Positions 49,601 to 60,470 of a stretch of DNA of 64,000 bases are shown here, in pieces. The DNA is from Galbula dea. Lineage: Eukaryota; Chordata; Aves; Piciformes; Galbulidae. The position numbers and the translations under genes are program-made. Below the pieces are notes generated by a model, which made no database searches, was not told the origin of the DNA, and was given only the letters and a program-made list of their open reading frames with translations. The stretch spans positions 496,001 through 560,000 of the forward strand of contig VWZX01010566.1 in the NCBI GenBank assembly GCA_013399015.1. Reading direction: 5' to 3'. Numbering within the stretch: the stretch's first letter is position 1; each line of letters begins with the position of its first letter.

Positions 49601-51431
49601 AACCTGCTCTCCTGCCTGCTTTCCTCCCGTCTGCTGGTTCTGAAGTGAGAGAAGGAGGCCACGCTGTGCGGACACTGAATAATTCAGTCAGGCTCTGCAG
49701 TACCCCAGGGCTGGGCATCGCCTCTGCCAAAGGGCTGGGAGGGCTCAGCCAAAATCCTTCCTTGTCAGAGGCAGAGGGGACAGAGAGCAGCTGAAATACA
49801 GCATCCCTCGTGTGTAGGTACCAGCCAAAGCCACTTCCTTCCCCTGGACTCTGGGTTTCATGGCTTGGTCCCAGAGCACTGATGCTCTGAGGGTGTTAGT
49901 GCTTTCAGCCGTGACGCAGCATCTCCAGCCCTCGCTAACACAGATCCAAGTGGAGCACGCTGAGCGTGTCTGCCTCTGCTCCATGGACCACATTTTCCTC
50001 CTTCCTCCCATTTAGAGACTGCAATATTCCCTCCTCTGCTTGGTCAGAGCCAGGGCAGGGTTGTAAGACGGAGAGAGAGGCTGTTCATCCAGCTTATGCT
50101 TAGCCTCTGAGCAGGGTTTGCTAGAATTAAGGACAGGGAGGGAGGGGGAGGGAAAAAAAAAAAAAATCATACATGAGGTGAGGTCAACTTATCCAGCCAC
50201 GTGTGAGGAGCAGCACAGCAAAGGTGGCCTCAGCAGGTCAGGCAGGTGGCTGGGGAGCTTCTCTGGGGGCTCCAGTGGGGGGAGGCACCAGGAGCTGGAG
50301 GTACCAGCAGCCAGGAGGGATCCAGCTCCCAGACTAATCCAGGTTGTTTATCCCAGTGCAGACAGAGCACAAGAAGCAGCAGGTCATGTTGCCTTTATCT
50401 TCTCTGCAAGCAGTTTGTCCCCCTCAGCTCTGCTTCTCTCATGCAATTAGCCCTGCAAACCCAGGTGCTGCCTGGTCAGACCTCACCATCCATCCACATA
50501 GGGCACAGCCTTACTGGTTCCTAATGGTTCTGCTTCTGAGAGTGTCAGTTACCACATGAAGCAGTGAAAAAGCAGTGAGCTGTGCTAGGGATCCACTGTC
50601 TGGAATGAAATGAGAGGATTTGGTCCCTGAAGTCTACCTGCTGGCCTGAGCTGGGGGCCAGGAGTCACTAGAGCCATGTGTGAGCGATGGGCTCAGCCTC
50701 CAGAGGCTGAGCACCAGGAATTATTGTGCATGGAGATAATTATTCCCTGAATACTGCACTAGAGCTCATTAAAAAGTTTGTTAATGTTTGCAAATTGCTG
50801 AATAGTGGTTTTTTGCTGTTGCTTTCTCTGATGAGGTGGGGACTAAAAGGCAGATTCTGATGGGGACTTGCTCTCTGTGTTATTTTGGTCGCAGCAGGCT
50901 GGGGCTGTCTGTAGGGAAAAGGGTTTGTGCTGCCTAACTTCACACCACGGGAGAGAACATCCCTAGCTTCAGCACACTGTGTAGGGGTCAGGGGGCTGAG
51001 TCCCACCAGTGGTAGCCATGCTGTTCCTTCTAAAGCCTGAGACTGTCCTCTCTGTCTCCATCTGAGCTAATCACTCAGATTCCTGAAAAAACAATGCCTG
51101 TAGCTCCTTCCTGGAGCCTCAGCTGGAGAAGTTGACTTACCATTAAATGGTCTGGGCTGCTGCAGCCGGGTGGTGGGAGTGAAGTATCTCTTGCCTTGGA
51201 ATAGAGACTGCAGATCCACCTTGGGCAAGGACGTGGACATCATGACCCCAGCTCTAGATCCCTGGGGAGAAAACAGCTGAGTTCAGTGAAAAAGTCCTGC
51301 AGAAGGAAGAGGAAAGGAGGAACCAGCCCAGCTTCACCGCTACATTATCACACACACAGACAGCGCTGTGCCAGGGGCAAGGAGGAGTGGCGGTGACACC
51401 TGAGAGCTCCTCTCCTCTCTTCCCTTTGCAG

Positions 51432-51604
51432 GTGCAAGTGCAACCTCCACGCTAACCTGTGCACCTTCAAGGAGGGCAGCCTGCAGTGCGAGTGTGAGCA
51501 CAACACCACAGGGCAGGACTGCGGCAAGTGCAAGAAGAACTTTCGTTCCAGGTCTTGGCGAGCAGGGTCCTACCTGCCTCTCCCCAATGGCTCTCCCAAT
51601 GCCT
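51432..51604 (+). CDS. NTNG2: Netrin-G2, exon 4: first laminin-type EGF repeat (LE1)
   Basis: This 173-base exon encodes residues 286-343 and the first base of Cys344. It opens with CKCNLHANLC and holds a laminin-type EGF module with CECEHNTTGQDCGKCKKNF and the trailing WRAGSYLPLPNGSPNA. Seven of the eight LE cysteines are in this exon; the eighth is completed by the first two bases of the next exon (T|GT). Potential N-glycosylation sites are NTT and NGS. The acceptor is CCCTTTGCAG|GTGC and the donor GCCT|GTAAGT, giving phase 2 in and phase 1 out. All the downstream small exons are phase 1, so exon 4 is the fixed anchor for alternative splicing; an exon joined directly to it must start with GT or GC to supply the last cysteine. 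Confidence 0.97.
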
Positions 51605-51698
51605 GTAAGTAACCAGCAGTGAGCTGGCTCTGGCCACACTCCCACCTTGGGCTGCACAACCCCCACAGCTGGGAGCAGGTGTCGTCTTGTCCTTCTCC

Positions 51699-51920
51699 AT
51701 AGAATCATAGAGAGGTTAGAGTAGAAAGAGACCTTTAGAGGTCACCTGTTCCAACATCCCTGCTGTGAGCAGCAACACCTATAACTACAGCAGGTTGCTC
51801 AGAGCCCCAGAGATCCTGGAGATGGAATGGTTCCAGGGAGGAGGCATCCACCACCTCTCTGGGCAACCTGGGCCAGGGTCTCACCACCCTCACTGTGAAA
51901 ACTCTTCTGTATGTGCAGTC
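51699..51920 (-). mobile_element. CR1 LINE copy (reverse orientation) in intron 4
   Basis: Begins with the reverse-complemented tail 'ATAGAATCATAGAGAGG' and contains 'AGAGACCTTTAGAGGTCACC' and 'ACCTCTCTGGGCAACCTGGG'. It lies only about 95 bases after the exon 4 donor. Confidence 0.9.
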
Positions 51921-52760
51921 TATTCTCCATCAGGGATCGGTGCAGGATGCTCAGTGGAGGTTTACCTGTGTCTTGGTACAGAGGGAGGACCTGAGTGGAT
52001 GCAGAGGTGATTTGTTGGCTGCTGGTAGATGAGTGACAAGTTCTAATGAAGGCTGAGAACAGGAAGGGTGACTTTGGGCCAAGAAATAGGTCTGTGGCCT
52101 TGTGGCAATGCAGATTGCTGTTCTTTGAAGAAGACATCATTTCACCACAGTAGAGCCCTGGCTGTCAAGCAGTCCACGGGCTCAGCACTGGCACCACTCA
52201 GATGCAGGAGCACAGGTTGCTTTCTGGATCCTGTTCTGGGTATGTCAGCATTTCAGGCAAGCACCATGAGCTGCAGCCCATCTGCACAGCTCCAGCCCCA
52301 TCCAATTGCCTGCTGGAGCAAGGCTCTGACAGCAGCAAAGGCGCAGACGAGATGAGGGATGCATAGGCACCATTGCTGGAGCAGGGGAACTGGAGCAGGA
52401 AACATCACAGATGGACCAATTTCTCCTGGGTTTCTGGCCAGTCCACATTAGCAGGCTGGTGTAAATGTCCCAGAGCAGCAGTGGCCACTCCAGCCTTTCA
52501 AGCAGCAGCTTTGAGTGTTACTGAAGAGAATCTTTTCCCTCCCTCTCCCCCCTCAATATTTTCTGAAAGATTTATGTGCTTTAGGTTGATCAAAGCTGAA
52601 GCTCAGCCTCCGAAGGCCATGATGGGAATGTTTTGTGTGTGCCAGGGCTGGTAGACGAGCAGGTTCTTTGAAAGGGAAGGAGCTTGTCAGCTCCCACCAA
52701 GAGGCTGAATTGCTTCAAAGGAGCCTGGGAGAGTTTCTGGTGTTGACAGGCACAGACATG

Positions 52761-52944
52761 CTGTTCTCTCTCTTTCCCCCCCCTCCGTTCCTTGTGTCTC
52801 TTCTTATTTCTCTTTCTCCTCTGCTCTTTCTTCTCCCATTCATCTCTCATCCCATCTGTCATTCAGTCTTCTTCTTCCTCCTGACCCTGACTCTCTCTCT
52901 GTTTCTTCCTCCTTCCCCCATCAACATCCTCTTCCTCTGCAACA
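52761..52944 (+). promoter_or_regulatory. Long pyrimidine tract upstream of a micro-exon
   Basis: About 180 bases are almost purely C and T on the coding strand, with many CTCTCT, TTCTT and TCTTCTTC words. These are the kind of sequence bound by PTB-type splicing repressors. A role in regulating the 27-base exon downstream is inference. Confidence 0.4.
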
Positions 52945-53553
52945 GAGGCAGTTCTCTGAAGTCCTCTTCTCTTTGTGGTCCTGCCTTTTCTATCACTGGT
53001 CCTGTGTTCTATGTTCATGCAAGCCATGATTCATCTTGTCACAGCAGAGAGGAGCATGGCCATTAGTCTCCTGGGTGCCCAAAGCCAGGAGCTGGCCCTT
53101 GGATGGCTTTGCAGTGTCCTGCTGAGTGAGTGCTGCTGTGGGAAGGGTGTTCAACCCTCCTCACTCACCGAGAACTTCCCCAGGGGCAACAGGCTGGTTG
53201 AGATCCTACACTGGGCACTTAGCCCAGTGAACCTCAGCAGATGTGCTTGTCCTTTGCTGGGCACCAAGAAAATTGTTAACAGAAAAGCCCAGCAGCAAGG
53301 ACCATGCTGGTTGCTCTTCCCCAGAGGAAAGCCTTGAGAGGCCAAGACCCTGGCCAGCACTGTCTGGGTGTCTCTCTGGTTTGACAAAAGCAGCCTTTAA
53401 GATGTTGCAGCAAACTGCTATGCCTATGAGCAAGCCCTCTCCTAGTTAACCTCCGCTCGGTCCCACGTTGTGTGTCTGTTTGATCTTGTGCTGGTGTTGG
53501 AGCTGATGGTGTCCTGCTTCCAGTGACTGGGCTTCTTCTTGGTTTGTTTGCAG

Positions 53554-53580
53554 GTGCAGCTGCAGGCTCAGCCTTTGGCA
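53554..53580 (+). CDS. NTNG2: Netrin-G2, exon 5: 27-base micro-exon closing LE1
   Basis: This exon of only nine codons completes Cys344, the last LE1 cysteine, and adds AAAGSAFG plus one base. It matches the short linker that follows LE1 in netrin-G2 of other vertebrates (Cys-Ala-x-Ala-Gly-Ser-...-Phe-Gly). The acceptor is TTTGTTTGCAG|GTGC and the donor GGCA|GTAAGT. Both ends are phase 1, so skipping it keeps the frame but removes the eighth cysteine unless the next exon supplies it. None of the following exons starts with GT or GC, so it is probably constitutive. Confidence 0.87.
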
Positions 53581-55504
53581 GTAAGTAAAAACACAACTGA
53601 AATGTTGGCATTTCCCTCCCCAATGCATGATCCTTGTGGATGTCACTAGGAAACAAACAAAAAAATGGTTATTCTTCTGTCCATTATCATTTTCCAAACA
53701 ATAATTCTTCCCTAATTGTGCCTCATTTTCTGTCCTGTCAAAGAGTCTTATATTTGCTTCCTCTGACTTCAGCAGCCTCATTTTGCCTCCTCCTCTGGCA
53801 TGGTTTCCCCCCATGAGGTTCGTTAGTATGGCAGCCGGAAAGGAAATAAAAAAAGACTCTTCAAAACCATCAGTGCTGACTGAAACATCCTCCCCCCATC
53901 CCCCCCTCCTCCCAGTACTGCAGACTTCTGCTCTGAGAAGGAGCTGGGTTTGAATTATTTGGCAGAGCATCCAGCCAGGGTCACCTTGGGCCATCGATAA
54001 AGAAAACATCTGGAGAGCGAGTGCACATCTGTATGTACATGTGTACCTGCCTAAAGATGTGTCTGGGAAGGTGGCAGAGCTCAGCAGGGATCTCTAGTGA
54101 AAGATTGATGGTGTGATAGGACTCCTTAGTTAACAAAGCTGGAGGGAGTTGGATATCAAAGAGCCTTGAGTCTTGGGTGAGCAGAAGCCTGGGTTTGAAT
54201 CGTGTGGCTCCGAGTTAGCCTCCAGAAGAAACGAATCAGAGAGCTGAATGAATAATGAATTCTCTGCCTTGCAAAGGGGAAGGGCTTGGAGGAGAAAGAG
54301 TTGCAGAGCAGTGCAAAAGCAATTAGGACAAAGGCACCTGGTTGACAAGTGGAGGGGTGGATTTTCTGAACCATATTGGGAGTTGAAGCTGTTCAATTTA
54401 AAGGGCTGAGAAGTGCAGATAGAAATGAAAAGCTTGCCTGAAGGAATTTAGGATTCAGTTAATTGAGTGTTTTAACAGAGCAACACATTCATTGTTTTTC
54501 TGGTCAAAACCATCCTGATAACTCTTTTTTACCCCTCCTCCCCCCCTCAACAGAGCTCAGCATCTTCAGTGCTACCTTTGTTTCACTGGAAACTGTTTCC
54601 AAGCAAAATTTCCTGCTAGGGAAAAGCTGGGAGGGTGCTGGGAGCAATGTGCAGGACGTGGAGAGGAGGGATTTGTGTCCAAGGCCAGTTCAGGAGAGAT
54701 TATTTAGCCTGCATGGGAGACTAGGAGTGACCTAAATTAAGTATTTAAACTAGCTCAGGGCTATTATGAAATTAAGCATGATAATCTGCATGAGGCAGTG
54801 GGACAAACAAGGACAGGAAGGCAGCAGGTGTAAGTTAAGGAGGAATTTGTGTTCTGAGAGTTATTTTAGCTCAGGCTGCTGTGGTGAGTGGGATGGGATT
54901 GCTCCTGCAGGGCTCCTGAGGGGCTTCCTGACCCCGAGCCATCAATTCACCTGCCCTGCTGAGGAAAGGGGACTGGGGGGAAGGAATAGATGCCAGTGGT
55001 AAGGGGTGGGTTTGGGGATGCTGGGTAGTTTGCTGCCTGGGGAGGGGGGGGGAGGGCAGAAGGGATTGGTGCTGTTCCTGGGGCCAGAGCTCTGCCAGAG
55101 GTCACAGAGCTGGCAGGCACTGGAAGCTCAGCCCTGAGCTAGGGGCTCCTCTGCGCCTCCCACCTGCTCTTCACCCCATCCCTGCCCAGGCATGCTTTCA
55201 TTTCCCCTTTTCACCTTAATTGGCAATTAGTTTAGGATGGAGCTGTAAGTATTTAAGCCAATATCTGCACCAACAGAGTAAGCTGATACAGCCACGGCCT
55301 CCACCCCTGCACACGCAGGCTCTGGCTGCACCCGGCGTCATCGAGCTGCCGTCGCCTTAATCCCCTCGGTGCCCCAGTTGTAACCAGGCTGAGAAATCGG
55401 TCACCAGCCCAGCAGCAGCAGCCCCAGGGGTGTGGGGGTTGGCAAGGAAACCCTCTCTTCCTCCCCCCAGTAAGAGCCTCCCACCTCTTCTCTTTGCTTG
55501 CTAG
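53581..55504 (+). other. NTNG2 intron 5
   Basis: No exon with both splice sites is recognised. A strong pyrimidine-tract acceptor at 54552-54553 opens a 60-codon phase-1 frame, but no donor follows. A G-run lies at about 55042-55053. Confidence 0.6.
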
Positions 55505-55627
55505 CGTATCAGCGACCGCAGCGGGTTACCACCACCAAAACCACAACCACCACCACCACTACTACAACTACAACCACCACTACAACCACCACCAGCACCC
55601 CTCTACCGGCCACCACCACACAGCCAG
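55505..55627 (+). CDS. NTNG2: Netrin-G2, Thr-rich mucin-like exon of the variable (Ukd) region
   Basis: This 123-base exon starts at CTTGCTAG|CGTATC and ends at CAGCCAG|GTGGGTG. Both ends are phase 1, so it adds exactly 41 residues. Spliced to exon 5 it reads T-YQRPQRV, then three Thr, Lys, eighteen Thr in a row, STPLPATTTQP, and one base of Gly: 26 Thr of 41. The Thr codons are a mix of ACC, ACA and ACT, so the run is not a single pure trinucleotide expansion. Such Thr/Pro/Ser-rich segments are usually mucin-type O-glycosylated and form stiff stalks. It sits where netrin-G proteins carry the alternatively spliced unknown domain between LE1 and LE2. As far as I know, mammalian netrin-G2 lacks a comparable Thr run. 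The splice sites, the symmetric phase and the open frame argue for a real exon; transcript evidence would settle it. Confidence 0.82.
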
Positions 55628-57380
55628 GTGGGTGCCATGCTCCCTGCCTTGCTCAGAGGGTCAGGACTCTGCTGTCAGGCTTCTCTTTAAGGCTGCTTCC
55701 CATCCTGGCTCCTCCCATGGTGGTTGGAGAACCCAAAGTGCAGCTGTGCTGGTGGCCTTGGTTATCTGCTCTGTAGGATGATGATAAAGGGACATGGATA
55801 AAAATCACCCTGAGTGGGGTCCTGAGGCCCAGCCTCTGGGCAGTCCTGGTTTGCTGTTCTCTCTATTCAGTCCAAGGGCACTTTGACACCTATAACACAG
55901 GCTAAGAGCAAGAGTTATGGCCCATATGGGCAGGGAGCCAAACACAACAGGTCCACCTCAAAGCCAGGTGATAACCACAACACAACTGATCTCACTCTAC
56001 TGTTGCTCTCTTATCACCAGGGCAATAAGAAGTAAAGCCAGGACTGGATGGAGAGGAAGCTACACTTTTCCCTTTTTTCTCTCACTTCTGTTTGTTTGTT
56101 TTTAGAAAGGAAAGCTTTCCAAAAGCCAACCCTTCTAGAACCACTTGGCAATGTTGTCCTGCACAGGGCTGCATGAGATGCTCTCTTACAGCTCCATCAC
56201 CAGGCAAGGAAGGAGAGCAATGAAGGCTTTATTGTCCCACCATGAAGTTAAACCATGTACCCAGCCTTACCTGGCTTCAGGAGAGGGGAATTGTAGCCGT
56301 CCTGCTCCACCCCTGAGCTCCACACGAGATACCAAAGCAGGCAGGAGAGTTGCCCTCTGTACTTGCTGGGTGCCACTCCCAGAGTGTGATGGGGAAGGCT
56401 GGCACCTGCTCTGCCCCACCATCTGTTCACTTGGACCTTTAGCCACCTTCTGCCACTCTTCACCAGACTCTGAGCAGCCCAGAGGCTTTGCTAAGCCATG
56501 ACACCAGGAACAGGCTGTCAGGGCAAGATTGGAGCTGGCTCTGTCCTTGCTGGCTCTTCCAAGCCTTCACCAAGTCCCTGTGGCCAGCCCCAAGGATGTA
56601 GCACATCCTGGCTGTATCTCCAAGGGCGGTTTTGCTGGGGCAGAGCAACACTCTGACCCTTTCCTAATCCCTAAAATCACCTCCTGGATGGAAACTTTTG
56701 TCCTTTTTCAGGTTTCTCCCTCTCTCTCTACCTGTAAAGGAGAAGACAGAGTTTTCCCCTTTCTCTTGGGAACAAGCAGATCAAACTCAACAGCAGGACA
56801 TTCTTTTTAAGCTCCTGATGAGGGAATTAGACACACATGCCTCCCCTCACCCTGCTTTCTGGGCCTGATATTTCCCAGGAGGACGTTTTCCACCCACGGA
56901 GTGTTAGTAACAGTCTGGCTGGGGGAGCTGCCAGGAGCCAGTCAAAGGGATGAGGAAATTTGATTGCATGTTTATGCAAATAGAGATATGTTCATGGAAG
57001 TGCCCTGCTTGAGTAGCTCCTCAGGAAGCTGAGGGTTTACCTCCAGCTTCCACGAAGCTGGAGTGACCCTGGCAGGGAAGTGCAAGTCTCTGGTCTGTTA
57101 AGAAATGCTCCTCATCCAGGTCCATGTTGTCTGTGTGGAGGAGGAGGTTGATCCCCTGCCCAGAGCTCACACCATCCCCATGGCCCCACCAGTGACAGGG
57201 GATCAGGTCTACACCTGCACCACACACCTGGGGTCATTTGATTTTTATCCATGCTCACCCCTAGCAACGTTTTAGGTCTGGTTTTATGGCAAGTGCTGTG
57301 TACCTGTGGGTGGTGTGGGTGGTGTCTAGCCTGTGTGTGATGTGCAGTTGCTCTGTCTCGCTTGTATCATACAGCTGGCG

Positions 57381-57456
57381 TGGGCAGGATGGCATCTGGG
57401 TGGGGTTGGGTGCTGGGGTGGGCAGGATGGCATCTTGGTGGGGTTGGGTGCTGGGA
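57381..57456. repeat. 38-bp tandem duplication (two copies)
   Basis: Two adjacent copies begin TGGGCAGGATGGCATCT and end GGGTTGGGTGCTGGG, with few differences. G-rich, non-coding. Confidence 0.9.
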
Positions 57457-58824
57457 TGGGATGGGAGAGATGATCTCTCCTGCCAAGCTGCTCTGAGGGA
57501 CCTGGGAGACGTCATGTACCTTGGGGTTTATTCCTTCTCTAAAACCTGCCTCCTGGGCAGAGAAAACCTTTCCATGATGCTTTCATTAACTGCTGGCAAG
57601 GAGCAAAATAAGTTAAGTTGTAACCCAGCTGCCACAGCTCTGGCTTGATACAGTCAGGTTTGAGCTCAGGGCTCCTCACCCCCACCCAGACACCACAGAT
57701 GTCTCTGCAGGGCCAGGTCCCACCTTAGGGTACCTGGATGATGGGGACAGCCCCTGGAGGGGCTGCTTTAAAGAAAGTGGTTGTCAGGGCCACCCAGCAG
57801 CTCAGGGACCTGCTCTCTTACCTGGATGGCAAAGGTCCACTCTGTGCCTTTGACCAGCAACAGGGCATCAAGGCACAGACTAATTCTGATCTGCTTTTGA
57901 CCAGAGATGTTCCTCCCCTTCCAGCCTTGCACAGTGTGAAGTCCTCCTTTAAATACCATGCCATCCCCCAGGGGCTCTCAGTCTGATCTGGACCTCAGGG
58001 GAAACTCCTCCTTAGAGGTCACCCTTCGAGCTCCTCATAAGACGCCACCTTGCAGGAGACATCATCACCCCAAGCTGGGTCAGAGTCCCACAGTGAGACA
58101 CTCTGTCATCATCTCCCTGCTGAATTTTAGAAGCACTAACTGAATCCCTCCCTGCTTCCAAGCCAGCTCGGACAGACAGAGCCTGAACAAGCCCTGTCAC
58201 AGCCCTGCCCCATCCCCGTGCTCTTCCACCTCTAACTTACTCTCTTCTGCTCTCCCAATTTCTGCTTCCCACCGTAAGCAAGCATCAGCAGACCAGCCTC
58301 TGAGTTCACTCCCTCTCTGCCCACGGGAGAAACACAGAAAAACCCAGGTATTTGAAGCCAAACTGATGTTCTTCCCTTCTCCTTCATGCCTCTGCACGCC
58401 AGTTGGTAGCAGCCAGGCAGCACGTAGGCTAGAGCAGTGGATGAGGTCTGGCTCCTCCCGGGGCTGTGCGGATCTGCTAGACACCTGCTTCCTTTGGCTG
58501 CTCCTGGTGTTTGCTGTGGTCCAGGTGGAGCTGTGGTCATGTCTGTAGGATGCTTTTGTGCCTGGTCACCTGTTGCGTTGTGGGAGAGGGGAGAAGGGGG
58601 AGCTTGTGGGCACAGACTGTGGGCAGAAGGCAGTCGAGGCTGCCAAAATGGGGAGAAGGAAGGGAAATCACAGTTACCTTCAGGAGGATGAATTAAGCGC
58701 TGTTCTCAGCTGACTTCTGCAGCTCTGTTTTTTCAAACCCTTCTCTGAAGCTTATCGAGTTCTTCCTTGCCATTTGTTAATTTTTCCCATGTTCAAAATA
58801 AGATAAAACCACAAGGGTTTTTTT

Positions 58825-58846
58825 GCCTGTTTTTTTTTTTTTTTTG
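58825..58846. repeat. Poly-T tract
   Basis: A nearly pure T run inside the intron; not associated with a visible retroelement. Confidence 0.7.
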
Positions 58847-59737
58847 GCTTTTCTTCCCCCCTCCCTGCTCCCATTTTCCCCCTCTCTGGTTTGTAGCAGT
58901 TTCAGCAGTGCCAGTTCACCTCTGGGAAAAGCAAACCCACCCTGTGCCCTCCCTAATGGCTTAGAGCTCCAGCACAGAGAGCACCAACAGCCTTGGCTTC
59001 ATGTGAGTCTTGCAGGAAGAGGAGCTACTCTTGATGTTTGGAGAAGGACTTTTTCAGGGTCCTTCCACACTTCTCCAGCACTTTTGATTCAATTTCTTCT
59101 GCTGCCCCAGAAATCCACCCAGACCACTCATTTCCTGAGAGGAGCTGCCCAGTGTTTCCCAGTTGTCTGAGCTGGGGCAGGGGGGAAGAGGTCTCTCTCC
59201 CTCCCCAGATATAAAACTGCCCATTAGTGTCCCAGAGCTCCAAGAGAAAGGTTCTCAGGATAATGAGCACTAATCATTTCCCTGGCTCTGTGGATGTGAT
59301 TGAGTGGAGGTGTATGTGAATGACTAAAAAGCAAAATGCCTCCAGGGCTGTTTTTTATTGTGACTCTAATTAAACCCTTGCCAATTTGCACAGGGCTTTT
59401 TTCATATTCTCTTTAACTCCATATTAATATCAATTGCTTTCCTCTTTCCAGCTGAAAAGGACAATGTCTATCACCTTCTCTTAGAGCTTGTCATTAAAAA
59501 CAACAACCAAAAAAATCTTTTTTTCCTTTTCTTTTCCATTCTGCATTGTTTATCATCCCCTTGATGGAGCTGGGAAATCACATTTCTCTCCTACTCCAGT
59601 TTGTCCTTTGAAACTTGGCAAGGATTGAGATTTTTTTTCCTTTTTTTTTTTTTTCCTCCTCCTCCTTATGTTACCCAACTGGAGGTTGAAATTAATAATA
59701 TGGCTTTTAAAATCTGATTCCTTGGTTTGTTTTCTAG

Positions 59738-59797
59738 CAAAACCTGAAGACTGTTACCAATACTGAAGAGACAGGGAAGGGTGTGGAGACAGTGCGG
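59738..59797 (+). other. Candidate alternative exon with in-frame stop
   Basis: A strong acceptor (GTTTGTTTTCTAG|CAAAAC) and a good donor (GTGCGG|GTGAGG) frame exactly 60 bases. In the NTNG2 frame (phase 1) it reads AKPEDCYQY and then a stop. In phase 0 it is fully open (20 codons), but no neighbouring exon supplies that phase. If used, it would truncate the protein before LE2 and the GPI signal or trigger nonsense-mediated decay. It may be a chance splice-site pair. Confidence 0.3.
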
Positions 59798-59989
59798 GTG
59801 AGGGGGTGCAGGGAAATCAAACAAGGGATCTATAAATTTACTGCTGGCTTAATTTCTCTGCAATTTCTTTAACTGATATTTCTGAGGGAAGAGCAGAGCC
59901 TGAAGGAGGGCCTGGAAGTCTGGGTTAGAAACCAGGACTTGGTGTTTCCATCCTAAGCCCCCTGTGCTGCTTCTCAGTGGCTGAATTCC

Positions 59990-60470
59990 AGCATGGCAGG
60001 GTTTGGAATTTGGAAGGGACCCCCGGGAATCATCCAGCCCAACCCCCCTGCTTCAGCAGGGGGACCCACAGCAGCTTGCCCAAGGTCACCTCCAGCTGGG
60101 GTTGGAATCTCTCCCCACAAAGAGACTCCACAGCCTCTCTGGGCAGCCTGAGCCAGGGCTCCAACACCCTCACACCAAATAAGTTTCTTCCCCTGTTCAG
60201 GTGGAACCTCCTGGGTCCAGTTTGTGCCCAATGCCCCTTAGCCTGTCCCTGGGCACCCCTGAGCAGAGTCTGACCCCAGCCTCTTGCCCCCAGCCTGCAG
60301 CTCTTGCTCAGCATTGAGCAGCTCCCATCTGGGGCTGCTCTTCTCCAGGCTAAGCAGCCCCAGGGCTCTCAGCCTTTCCTCCTGCCAGAGCTGCTCCAGT
60401 GCCCTCAGCATCTTCCTAGCCTCTGCTGGACTGTCTCCACTAGTTCCTTGTCCTCTTGAACTGGGGACTT
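59990..60470 (-). mobile_element. CR1 LINE copy (reverse orientation)
   Basis: Contains 'CATCCAGCCCAACCCCCCTG', 'CTCTGGGCAGCCTGAGCCAG', 'CAGTTTGTGCCCAATGCCCC', 'CTTCTCCAGGCTAAGCAGCC' and 'TGGACTGTCTCCACTAGTTC'. It is the same subfamily as the copy at 40158 but extends further at the element's 5' side. Confidence 0.92.

Larger units (their letters stand above)
42954..51431 (+). other. NTNG2 intron 3
   Basis: No coding exon is recognised. It holds a small CR1-like fragment near 43.96 kb, a 47-bp tandem duplication at 46.51 kb and an A-run at about 50151-50165. Two stretches (about 46070-46260 and 50715-50830) are AT-rich with homeodomain-like words and may be regulatory; I cannot test conservation here. 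Confidence 0.8.
51605..53553 (+). other. NTNG2 intron 4
   Basis: Apart from the CR1 copy, the main feature is a long C/T-rich tract at about 52761-52944, roughly 600 bases before a 27-base exon. No other exon is recognised; a good-looking acceptor at the end of the tract would create an immediate stop in the NTNG2 frame. Confidence 0.75.

Noticed and set aside
54554..54735. 60-codon phase-1 frame after a strong acceptor in intron 5
   Set aside because: It ends in a stop with no splice donor and no nearby polyadenylation signal, and the peptide does not resemble the netrin-G variable region in composition. Kept only as a remote alternative 3' end.
56106..56175. Possible exon after a strong acceptor (GTTTGTTTTTAG)
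   Set aside because: The phase-1 frame is open for only 23 codons and no donor lies before the stop.
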